Part shown: positions 35,444-43,568 of the stretch, piece by piece
Layout of the letters: every line of letters begins with the position of its first letter
How positions within the stretch are numbered: the stretch's first letter is position 1
Made by a program: the position numbers and the translations under genes
Notes under the pieces: model-generated
What the model was told of the DNA's origin: nothing
Seen by the model: the letters and a program-made list of their open reading frames with translations, nothing else
Databases searched by the model: none
Assembly (NCBI RefSeq): GCF_043194295.1
Contig: NZ_JBAFVK010000011.1
Source of the DNA: Xanthobacter autotrophicus
GTDB lineage: Bacteria; Pseudomonadota; Alphaproteobacteria; Rhizobiales; Xanthobacteraceae
Direction: 5' to 3' (one strand)
Length of the DNA stretch: 64,000 nt

Positions 35444-36303
35444 TCCGCTGGGGTCCCCGCCTTCAGCTGCACGAACGCATTCGCCAGCCTGACGAAGCCG
35501 GCGACATCGATCTCCTCGGCCCGCGCCGTCTCCTCCACGCCGGTGGCGGCGAGCAGGGCGGCGGTGTCCACACCCAGGGATTTCAGGCTCTGGCGCAGCA
35601 TCTTGCGGCGCTGGCCGAAGGCGGCTTCCGTCACCTTCTCCAAAGCGGAGAGGGCGCAGGGCAAAGGCTCCGCCCGCGGCACCAGATGCACCACGGAGGA
35701 GGTCACCTTCGGCGGCGGCACGAAGGCGGAGGGGGCCACATCGAAGGCGATGCGCGCCGTGGTCCGCCAGCCCGCCAGCACCGCCAGCCGGCCATAGGCC
35801 TTCGAGCCCGGCGCAGCGACGATGCGCTCCGCCACTTCCTTCTGGAACATGAGGGTGAGGGAGGCGAACCACGGCGGCCAGGGATCCGTGGAGAGCCAGC
35901 CGATGAGCAGCAACGTCGCGATATTGTAGGGCAGGTTCGCCACCACCCGCACCTCACCGTCGCCGACGAGCGGGCGCACGTCCACCTTAAGGGCGTCGCC
36001 GGAGATCACCTCCAGCCGGCCCGGATAATGGTCACTGACTTCCGCCAGCGCATCGAGGCAGCGCTGATCGCGCTCGATGGCAATGACGCGCTTCGCGCCC
36101 AAGGCGAGCAGAGCCCGGGTCAGCCCGCCCGGCCCCGGGCCCACCTCCACCACGGTCGCCCCTTCGAGGGGGCCGGAGGCGCGGGCGATGCGGCCGGTGA
36201 GGTTGAGATCCAGAAGGAAGTTCTGGCCCAGCGACTTCTGCGCCGAGAGGCCGTGCCGCCGGATGACGTCACGCAGCGGCGGCAATTCGTCGAGGGCGCT
36301 CAC
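35428..36303 (-). CDS. rsmA: 16S rRNA (adenine1518/1519-N6)-dimethyltransferase
   Basis: Dimethylates two adjacent adenines in the 3'-terminal hairpin of 16S rRNA (KsgA). The 291-residue protein shows QNFLLDLNLTGRIARASG, the SAM motif VVEVGPGPGGLTRALL, acidic IAIERDQRCLDAL and the catalytic motif NLPYNIATLLL. Its ATG overlaps the pdxA stop codon, so the pair is coupled, as is common in proteobacteria. Confidence 0.96.
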   Translation of the reverse strand: MSALDELPPLRDVIRRHGLSAQKSLGQNFLLDLNLTGRIARASGPLEGATVVEVGPGPGGLTRALLALGAKRVIAIERDQRCLDALAEVSDHYPGRLEVISGDALKVDVRPLVGDGEVRVVANLPYNIATLLLIGWLSTDPWPPWFASLTLMFQKEVAERIVAAPGSKAYGRLAVLAGWRTTARIAFDVAPSAFVPPPKVTSSVVHLVPRAEPLPCALSALEKVTEAAFGQRRKMLRQSLKSLGVDTAALLAATGVEETARAEEIDVAGFVRLANAFVQLKAGTPADQAAR

Positions 36304-37352
36304 GCCACGCTCACCGCGCGCCGGCCCTCGCGCGCGGCAAGGCCCGCTTCCGCATCCGCGAGGCGGCGGGCGAGCCGAAGCGCCGCCACCAGACTCGAGG
36401 GGTTGGCACGGCCCGTTCCGGCGATGTCGAACGCGGTGCCGTGATCTGGCGAGGTGCGAATGAAGGGCAGGCCCAGGGTCACGTTCACACCGTCGTGGAA
36501 GGCCAGGGTCTTGGCCGGGATCAGCACCTGGTCGTGATACATGCCCACCGCCACGTCGTAGCCGGCCCGCGCTTGCGGGTGGAACAGGGTGTCGGCGGGA
36601 AGCGGGCCGCGGGCGTCGATGCCCTCGCGCTTGAGGGCGTCCACCGCGGGGCGCACGATGGCCTCGTCCTCGGTGCCGAGGGTGCCCTCCTCGCCCGCAT
36701 GGGGGTTGAGGCCGCAGAACACCAGCCGGGGCCGCGCAAGGCCGAAGCGCCGGGCCATGTCGGCGGCGATGATGCGGCCGGTCTCAACCAACAGCTCGAT
36801 GGTGAGATGGCCAGGGACCTCCGCATAGGGCAGGTGGATGGTGGCCGGCACCACGGCGAGCTGCTCCGACCAGATCATCATCACTGGATGAGGCGCGGGA
36901 CGGCCGGCGCGCGCGGCGCGGGCGGCCAGGAATTCGGTGTGGCCCGGAAACGGAAAGCCCCCTGCATACATGACCGACTTCGCCAGCGGATTGGTGACCA
37001 GCGCCGCCGCGCGTTCGGCCTGGACGAGGCCGAGCGCTGCCTCCAGGCTTGCCACCACGCAGGGCGCGCTGGAGGCATCGGGCTTGCCGGGCATGGCGGT
37101 GGAGGCGGGGCCAGCGGGCATCACCGGCAGAGCCTCGGCGAAGCGGCTTGCGGCGTCTTCCGGACCGGTCTCGGCCAGCGGCACGGTGAGGCCGAGATGG
37201 CGGGCGCGGGCCTTGAGCGCCCCGGGGTCGCCGGCGACCAGGAAGGCGGGCAGACCAAGCTCCCGGCGCTCCGCCCAGGCCTTCAGCGTGATGTCGGGAC
37301 CGATGCCGGCGGGATCGCCGAGGGACAGGACCAAGGGGGCGGGCGCGACCAT
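36300..37352 (-). CDS. pdxA: 4-hydroxythreonine-4-phosphate dehydrogenase
   Basis: NAD-dependent and metal-dependent enzyme of DXP-dependent vitamin B6 synthesis that oxidises 4-phosphohydroxy-L-threonine. It opens with LVLSLGDPAGIGPDI and contains GHTEFLA, the metal-ligand His in GLNPHAGEEGTLG, YDVAVGMYHDQVLIPAK and IRTSPDHGTAFDIAG. I use ATG 37352 (350 residues), close to the conserved start. ATG 37394 is also in frame and neither has a clear ribosome-binding site. It is the gene after surA-like in the outer-membrane assembly cluster lptFGD-surA-pdxA-rsmA, the usual alphaproteobacterial order. Confidence 0.93.
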   Translation of the reverse strand: MVAPAPLVLSLGDPAGIGPDITLKAWAERRELGLPAFLVAGDPGALKARARHLGLTVPLAETGPEDAASRFAEALPVMPAGPASTAMPGKPDASSAPCVVASLEAALGLVQAERAAALVTNPLAKSVMYAGGFPFPGHTEFLAARAARAGRPAPHPVMMIWSEQLAVVPATIHLPYAEVPGHLTIELLVETGRIIAADMARRFGLARPRLVFCGLNPHAGEEGTLGTEDEAIVRPAVDALKREGIDARGPLPADTLFHPQARAGYDVAVGMYHDQVLIPAKTLAFHDGVNVTLGLPFIRTSPDHGTAFDIAGTGRANPSSLVAALRLARRLADAEAGLAAREGRRAVSVA

Positions 37353-37486
37353 CACAGCGTTTTTCCGCAAAAGTTGAGACCGGTTTTGCGTCATGAAAAC
37401 GCGTGGAACAGCGTGACAGGCTCGCTAGAACCGCCCTTCAATCATAAGGTCGGATCTAAGGCTGCGGTTTGCAAGCCGTGGGCGCT

Positions 37487-38398
37487 TCAGCGGCGGCGGT
37501 ACTCGATGAGCGACTGCTTCCTCAGCTCCGCCATGAACTTCTTGGATTCGGCGATGAACTGGGCGCTGGACAGCTCGTCCTTGATTTCCTTCTTCTGCGA
37601 GCTCTCGCCGCGCACTTCGCGCTTGCCGCAGATAGCGAAGGTCTCAACACCAGACTGGGCCACTTCCGGAGGAGTGAGGCGGCCGATCTCAGTCTTGTCG
37701 AGGAGCTGACGCAGCGGCGCGGGCATCTCGGAGGACAGGCGCGTCACCTTGGGTCGCACCACCACTTCCTTCAACGACTTCGCCATGTCCGCGCCAGCGT
37801 CGCAGTCGGTGAAGCGGCCGCGCAGGGCATTGGCCTCGGCGAGGCGGGCGCCGTAGTTGCCGGCGGTGCGCGGTACCACGAAAACGATGGGCATGAGGGT
37901 GTATTCAGTCGCGATCATCTGAGTCGTGCCGCGCTTCTGCAGGGCGGCGACCACGTCCGCGTCACGCACGTTCACCGTGCCCGAGCGGGCGCGCACATAT
38001 TGGCCCCAGACATAATCGGCGAACAGCTTCTGCTTGAACGTGCGGTCGTTGAGCCCCTGCTGCTTGAAGCTCTCGCTGAGCTGCTCGGCGGTGCGGCCCG
38101 ACCGTTCGGCCACCCCCGCGTACAGGCGGTCCACGTCCTTCTGGTCCACATCAATCTTGAGGCGAATGGCCTGCTGGATCTTGATGCGCTCGTCGATGAG
38201 GTCCTCGAGGGCCTGCTGCGCCGTCACGCCCTTGCGCTCGATCATCTGGTGCATCAATTGGCGCTGAGCCACGTCATAGGTGGTGATGGGATCCCCGTTC
38301 ACCATCACGATGATCTGCTGGGCCTGGGCCGGCGTGCCGGCCCCGAGGGCGAAGAAGGCCAGAGCAAGGGCCGTGAGAAGGAAATGACGCAGCTGCAT
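37487..38398 (-). CDS. SurA-like periplasmic chaperone / peptidyl-prolyl isomerase
   Basis: A 303-residue exported protein with signal peptide (residues 1-26, cleaved after AQA). The SurA N-terminal chaperone domain covers about 28-160 (IIVMVNGDPITTYDVAQRQL, then LIDERIKIQQAIRLKI). The region 165-260 is only a weak parvulin-like part. In E. coli SurA escorts outer-membrane barrels such as LptD to the BAM complex, and here the gene lies directly after lptD. A lone weak parvulin domain suggests mainly chaperone action. Confidence 0.85.
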   Translation of the reverse strand: MQLRHFLLTALALAFFALGAGTPAQAQQIIVMVNGDPITTYDVAQRQLMHQMIERKGVTAQQALEDLIDERIKIQQAIRLKIDVDQKDVDRLYAGVAERSGRTAEQLSESFKQQGLNDRTFKQKLFADYVWGQYVRARSGTVNVRDADVVAALQKRGTTQMIATEYTLMPIVFVVPRTAGNYGARLAEANALRGRFTDCDAGADMAKSLKEVVVRPKVTRLSSEMPAPLRQLLDKTEIGRLTPPEVAQSGVETFAICGKREVRGESSQKKEIKDELSSAQFIAESKKFMAELRKQSLIEYRRR

Positions 38399-38508
38399 GG
38401 TCCTGTCCGAAGGTCAGACGGCGACTTGTGTCCCCTTCCTGTGGCGGCATTGCGGCCCGCCGAGCCGACCGCAGCCGAAGCTGCGCCCGGTTCAGCCGGT
38501 GCGTGGCC

Positions 38509-41031
38509 TCACTGGCTGGTTTCGCTGCTGGAGCCGAACGAGGTGGAGAATCCGCCCTCGCCAAGCGTTCTCAGCCCGATGCGGAACATCACCTTGTTGA
38601 CCGGCGCCGCATTGGGGCCGTTCAGAGTGTAGTCGGTGACGTAGTTGAGGGCGAGGGTGAAGCAGTCGTCGATGTAGCTGAGGCCCACCAGCGTATAGTC
38701 GAACTCGCCGGCGGCGAAATCGTAGCGCACCGCGCCACGGATGGCCCAATTGTCGTTCAGCTTGTACGAGGCGTTGGTGTAGATGCCCTCGCGCTTGTCG
38801 TAATAGCCGAGCAGCGGCTGGGCTTCGTAGCGGCCGTAGGTGAGGGCTACGTTGAACCGGTCCAGCTCCGCCCGTCCCTGCAGTTCGAAGCGCTGCATGG
38901 AGAGGTTGTCGTTGTCGAAGCGGAAGCGGGTCACGAATTCGAGATACTTGGTGGGCGAGTAGCCGAACTTGGCGATGTAGTCGGACGCTGTGGTCTCAAG
39001 GCCCGACTCAAGGCCCGTATTGGCCATGTCGCCATAGGCGAAGGAGTTCCGGCCGAACAGGTTGTAGGACTGGCCGACCACCGCGGTGACGAGGCCCGCC
39101 CCCTGGATGGCGGCGGTATAGGTCACGCCGAGATTGACGCGGCTGCCGCCCTCGACCCGATCGTAACCCGAATATTTGTTCACCTCGAACAGGTTGGTGT
39201 CGTCGAACACCAGGCTCTGGGCGTCCTCGTTCGGGAACTTGCCGATGTCCGTCTCGTTTGGCCGGATGATGAGCTGGGCCCGCGGCTCGATGGTCTGGGT
39301 GCCCCAGCTCTCGGCGGAGATGAAGGGATACTTATAGTCGAGGCCCACCGCCGGCATGCCGCGGATCAGGTCGTCGCTGCCCGACTGGAGCGGGTTCTGG
39401 CCGGGCAGAGTGGCGCCATACATGTAGCTGTAGGGCAGGTAGCCGGTGTCCACGGAGGCGACGTCCACCCGCGCGGTCACGAACGGCGTCCAGATCTGAC
39501 CCATCGGGTCGGTGATGGCCTTCTTCCAGTACAGCTCCGCCGACAGGCGGGTATAGTCGCCCGGCGCGCCGCGCAGCAGGCACTGCTCCGGATTGGGGTT
39601 CATGAGCGCGCAGGAGCCGGTGGGGATGCCCACGGCACCGGTGTTGGAGGTGAGCGCCGAGGTGCCGATGAAGTCAGCCTCCTGGCGGGTCAGGCTGGTG
39701 AGGTTGACCTTGATGCCGGATTCACCGCCCCACAGGGGCTTGTCGAACACCTTGTTGTAGTTGAGCGTGCCGACGATGGGCTGGAGGTCCTGGTTGTCGG
39801 TCACCGAGAGGCCGAGGAAATACAGCCCCCGCACGTCGAAGAAGGAGCGGTCGCCCTGGCCGGTCAGGTAGACGGTGGAGGTCTTGGTGGTGACCCCGTC
39901 GCTGATGAGATTGTAGTCCTGCAGGAACGTGCGGTCGGAGACGAGGGTCCCGTCCCAGCCGAAGGTCCAGAACTTGTTCAGGGCGAATGCGCCGGTGCTC
40001 TGGATGGCGCCGCGATCGTCGCGGTAGCCGGGCAGATATTCGGTCACCCCATTGGACGTGGTGGTGAAGGCGTCCTTGTCCTGCTGCATGATGCCGGCGG
40101 CGCGGATGGTGTAGGCACCGTTGATCAGGCGCTGCCGCCACTCCGCCTGCATCAGCACACCTTGCTTGGTGGTGACTGCGGGCGTCAGGGTCAGGTCGCG
40201 GTCAGGCGCGATGTTCCAGAAGAAGGGCGTGCCGACCCCATAGCCGATCTGGCTGGACGAGAAGAATTCCGGGATGAGGAAGCCGGTCTTGCGCTTCACC
40301 GTCGGGTCGGGCGAGGACAGATACGGGAAATAGGCCACGGGCATGCCGAAGAATTCTATCCAGGCGTCCTGGTAGTAGATCATCTTCTCGTCTTCGTTGT
40401 GGATGATCTTCTTGGCCTTGATCTGCCACAGCGGAGGCTTGCTCGGGTCGTCCTTGCACGGTTCGCAGGCGGTATAGATGCCGTTCTGGAATACGGTCAC
40501 ATTGCCGTCCGTGCGGTCGGCACGGGTGGCGGCGAAGTGGGTCTTGTCCACGGTGTCGAGGCGCAGGGAATCGATGAAGCCCTGCTTGAAGTCCTGGGTC
40601 AGCTGCAGGTTGTCGGCAGTGACGATCTTGCCGTCCTTGTCCTTCAGCCGGACATTGCCCTGGGCAAAGAGGGTGTTCGACTTGCGGTCGAGCACCACCC
40701 GGTTCGCCTCCAGGGTCGAGCCGTCATAATAGATCTGGACAGTGCCGACGGCGGAGACCGTTTCCTTCTGGTAGTCGTATTCGAGCTGGTCGGCCGTCAC
40801 CAGCATCTTCTGGTTCGGGTCGAGCTTGCGCGCGCCCGAGAAGCCCGAGCCAAGCGCGCTGGAATTCACGGTGCTCTGCTGGTCGCTCTGCGCCACCGCG
40901 GGCGCGGCGGCGAGGAGGCTCGCTGCCATCAGGAAGAGGCCGGCCGCGGACGCAAGCATCCCCGTCCGGCGCGCGCTGCGGCGCCGGTCCCCGGTGATGC
41001 TGCCTACGGCGGGGGGAAGCCCGACCGTCAT
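38509..41031 (-). CDS. lptD: LPS-assembly protein LptD
   Basis: The outer-membrane barrel that, with LptE, inserts lipopolysaccharide into the outer leaflet. It has 840 residues from ATG 41031, chosen for the GGGAGGACGG site and for the ATGA overlap with lptG. A signal peptide is followed by an N-terminal OstA/LptA-like jellyroll (about 60-190: VTADQLEYDYQKETVSAVGT). The rest is a long LptD barrel, starting at FPYLSSPDPTVKRKTGFLIP and ending in a C-terminal aromatic/Ser strand. Confidence 0.95.
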   Translation of the reverse strand: MTVGLPPAVGSITGDRRRSARRTGMLASAAGLFLMAASLLAAAPAVAQSDQQSTVNSSALGSGFSGARKLDPNQKMLVTADQLEYDYQKETVSAVGTVQIYYDGSTLEANRVVLDRKSNTLFAQGNVRLKDKDGKIVTADNLQLTQDFKQGFIDSLRLDTVDKTHFAATRADRTDGNVTVFQNGIYTACEPCKDDPSKPPLWQIKAKKIIHNEDEKMIYYQDAWIEFFGMPVAYFPYLSSPDPTVKRKTGFLIPEFFSSSQIGYGVGTPFFWNIAPDRDLTLTPAVTTKQGVLMQAEWRQRLINGAYTIRAAGIMQQDKDAFTTTSNGVTEYLPGYRDDRGAIQSTGAFALNKFWTFGWDGTLVSDRTFLQDYNLISDGVTTKTSTVYLTGQGDRSFFDVRGLYFLGLSVTDNQDLQPIVGTLNYNKVFDKPLWGGESGIKVNLTSLTRQEADFIGTSALTSNTGAVGIPTGSCALMNPNPEQCLLRGAPGDYTRLSAELYWKKAITDPMGQIWTPFVTARVDVASVDTGYLPYSYMYGATLPGQNPLQSGSDDLIRGMPAVGLDYKYPFISAESWGTQTIEPRAQLIIRPNETDIGKFPNEDAQSLVFDDTNLFEVNKYSGYDRVEGGSRVNLGVTYTAAIQGAGLVTAVVGQSYNLFGRNSFAYGDMANTGLESGLETTASDYIAKFGYSPTKYLEFVTRFRFDNDNLSMQRFELQGRAELDRFNVALTYGRYEAQPLLGYYDKREGIYTNASYKLNDNWAIRGAVRYDFAAGEFDYTLVGLSYIDDCFTLALNYVTDYTLNGPNAAPVNKVMFRIGLRTLGEGGFSTSFGSSSETSQ

Positions 41032-42122
41032 CCGTCCTCCCGATGCAACAGAATGAGTACCCCCAGAAGAATCCCGGTCACCGCAGGAAACCATGATGCA
41101 GCAACGGGATGAACGATTCCCGCCTCGCCGAGATCCTCAGCGAGCTTGGTTCCAACATAAAGCAGAAAGCCCGCAAGCACGCCACCGAGAATCGTCTGGC
41201 CCACCCCGCCGAAGCGGAACACCCGAAGCCCCACCACCGCGGCAATGAGTACCATTGCCACCAGCAGAAACGGCCGGGCGAGAAGACTCTGGAGCTGAAG
41301 GCGGTATCTTTCGGCGCCGAAGCCCGATTGTTCCGCACTGCGGATGGCGGCGGGAAGTTGCCAAAACGACACGGTTTCCGGGGCGATCAGCGACTCCTGG
41401 ATCTGCTTGGGATCGAGATTCGTGGCGATCAGATAGGTGTCATAGTGTTGATGATCGAGGCCCGGAACCAGCACCCTGGCGTCGGTAAGAATCCATGCAC
41501 CATCTCCCAAGGTTGCAGAGCGAGCCTCCACACGTTCCACGAGACGGTCGGCCTTGTCGAACTCGAACACCACCACCCCGGTCAGCGCCCGCCCGCCCTG
41601 CTGGGAGGCCTGGGCCTGGATGATCGACTGGCCGTCCACGCTCTGCTGGCGCACCCAGAACTCCTTCTTGCCCTGGGGCAGCAGTCCCGAGGAGGAGGAG
41701 CCGAAGATCTCGCCTTCGATCTGGTTCGCGCGCTCCTTGAAATTGGCGGAGACCGGATTGAACACGGTGGTGGCGAACACGCCGATGAGGAAGGCCACCA
41801 GCACCGGCGGCGTGATGAACTGCCAGACCGAGAGCCCTACCGCTCGCGCCACAACCAGCTCCAGCCGCCGCGACAGCAGCACGAAGGTGGAGATAGCGCC
41901 GAACAGCACGGCGAACGGCATGAGCTGCTCGGTGAAGGCCGGCGCGCGGTAGAGGGTGATGAGGGCGAGCAGCCCCAGGGTCACCTGCTCGCGGTCGGCG
42001 GTGCGGCGCGCCATCTCCAGGAAGTCCACGAGCACGATGAGCGTCACGCAGGACAGGAAGATGAGCACCACAGCGCTGGCGAACCGCCGCGCGAAATAGA
42101 AGCCGAGAATGCGTCCGATCAT
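41028..42122 (-). CDS. lptG: LPS export permease LptG
   Basis: One of the two transmembrane subunits of the LptB2FG transporter that pulls LPS from the inner membrane. A 364-residue YjgP/YjgQ-family protein with six helices (three at each end) around a periplasmic beta-jellyroll. The N-terminal GRILGFYFARRFASAVVLIF and C-terminal LFVAMVLIAAVVG-like helices are typical. ATG 42122 lies five bases after the lptF stop codon, and the stop overlaps the lptD start. Confidence 0.93.
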   Translation of the reverse strand: MIGRILGFYFARRFASAVVLIFLSCVTLIVLVDFLEMARRTADREQVTLGLLALITLYRAPAFTEQLMPFAVLFGAISTFVLLSRRLELVVARAVGLSVWQFITPPVLVAFLIGVFATTVFNPVSANFKERANQIEGEIFGSSSSGLLPQGKKEFWVRQQSVDGQSIIQAQASQQGGRALTGVVVFEFDKADRLVERVEARSATLGDGAWILTDARVLVPGLDHQHYDTYLIATNLDPKQIQESLIAPETVSFWQLPAAIRSAEQSGFGAERYRLQLQSLLARPFLLVAMVLIAAVVGLRVFRFGGVGQTILGGVLAGFLLYVGTKLAEDLGEAGIVHPVAASWFPAVTGILLGVLILLHREDG

Positions 42123-42127
42123 GTGGC

Positions 42128-43336
42128 TCAGGCCGCCGCGCGCCGCGTGAAGCGCTGCTTCAGCCAATCCCCGAGGGCGACCAACGCCGCCGGCGGGGAG
42201 AGGCGGATCCAGCCCTGGATCACCATGGCGCAGATGGCCACGGTGACGATCGGCAGGAGATAGATGAGCGGCACCGCGCCGGCCTGGGTCTTCAGCTGGC
42301 CGGCAATGGCGAAATTGCCGATCTGCACCGCGCCCATGGCCGGGATGATGGCGCCCAGCGCCGCGCCACGGCTCTGCCGGGTGGTGCGGGGGCTTGCCAG
42401 CGCCGCGGCGGCGATGGCGAAGAAGGCCATGGGATAAAGCCCCGCGGACAGGCGCTTGTGCAGTTCCTCCCGGTAGCGACCGGGGAAGAAGCGCAGGTAG
42501 AGGTCGTCCTCGGGCGGGTTCATCACGAAGGAAATGGGCCGCTCCATGGGCTTCACGTCCTGGCCCTGGGCATTGGGGGCGAGGGACGACAGGTCGAAGG
42601 CGTAGCGCTGGAACTCCACCACGGAGGAGTTGGACGACTTGCCCTTGTCCTTGCTCGCATCCTTGTTCGGGTCCTTGTCGGCGTCCTTCTCGGCGCCGCC
42701 GCGCCGCTGGATGGAGCCGTTCTCCAGCACCAGGAAGATGCCGGCGTCGCTTTCGATGATCTGGCCGCGGTCGGCAAGGTAGGTGGAGACGCCGTCATCG
42801 CGCGCGTCATTGATGAAGATGCCGCGCATCACCCCGTTGGCGGCGCGCTCGCGGACATGAAAGACGAGGCCCTGCGACAGGTTCACGAACCGTCCCGGCT
42901 GGGCGACGAAGGACACCACATCCGCGCGCACCTTGGTGACCTGCTCGCGGAAGGTGGCAAGGCTCGCCGGCACCACCTTGATGGCGAGGAGCGAGCAGAA
43001 GGCCGAGACCAGCAAGGCGAGGATGATGAGAGGCCGCAGCAGCCGCCATGGCCCCATGCCGGCCGAGGCCATCACCACGATCTCGCTGTCGCCGTTGAGC
43101 TTGAGCAAAGTGTAGGAGGTGGCGATGAACAGCGCCGCCGGGGCGATCACCAGAACCAGCGTGGGCATGGTGAGACTGGTGATGGCGACAAACGCAATGA
43201 TGGTCTGGCCCTGGCTGGTGACGAGGTCGAGCTGGCGCAGGGCCTGCGTCGCCCATATCATGCCGGCGAGCACCACCACGACGCCGAGGAAGGCCACCGC
43301 GGCGGTCGAGAAAATGTAACGATCCAGACGGCCCAT
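42128..43336 (-). CDS. lptF: LPS export permease LptF
   Basis: The partner permease of LptG, 402 residues from ATG 43336 (MGRLDRYIFSTAAVAFLGVV). It has six helices and a periplasmic domain that includes a Lys/Asp-rich loop near residue 225 (KDADKDPNKDASKDKGKSS), an unusual charged insertion. First gene of the lptF-lptG-lptD-surA-like-pdxA-rsmA run, all on the minus strand with overlaps or short gaps, so probably one operon. The promoter should lie in 43337-43568. A longer in-frame start at 43426 is possible but lacks conservation. Confidence 0.93.
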   Translation of the reverse strand: MGRLDRYIFSTAAVAFLGVVVVLAGMIWATQALRQLDLVTSQGQTIIAFVAITSLTMPTLVLVIAPAALFIATSYTLLKLNGDSEIVVMASAGMGPWRLLRPLIILALLVSAFCSLLAIKVVPASLATFREQVTKVRADVVSFVAQPGRFVNLSQGLVFHVRERAANGVMRGIFINDARDDGVSTYLADRGQIIESDAGIFLVLENGSIQRRGGAEKDADKDPNKDASKDKGKSSNSSVVEFQRYAFDLSSLAPNAQGQDVKPMERPISFVMNPPEDDLYLRFFPGRYREELHKRLSAGLYPMAFFAIAAAALASPRTTRQSRGAALGAIIPAMGAVQIGNFAIAGQLKTQAGAVPLIYLLPIVTVAICAMVIQGWIRLSPPAALVALGDWLKQRFTRRAAA

Positions 43337-43568
43337 CAAAGCGTGCCTCAATGCGCGGAGCCGCCCCTCTCTCGCATTCCCCCAATCGAGCGCGCTCTGG
43401 ATAGCCGGAAGCCGCGCCCGGCGCAAATGCCGCCGGGGCAGGCCTTCGGAACCCTGCGCGATCTGCCGCCCCCGGCCAGACCAGCGAAACTCTGTACAAC
43501 ATCAAGCAAGGAGGCCGGTTTGCCGCCCCGGCCGCATCACGATCCAGGCCGCGCGTCTCCCGGCGCCC

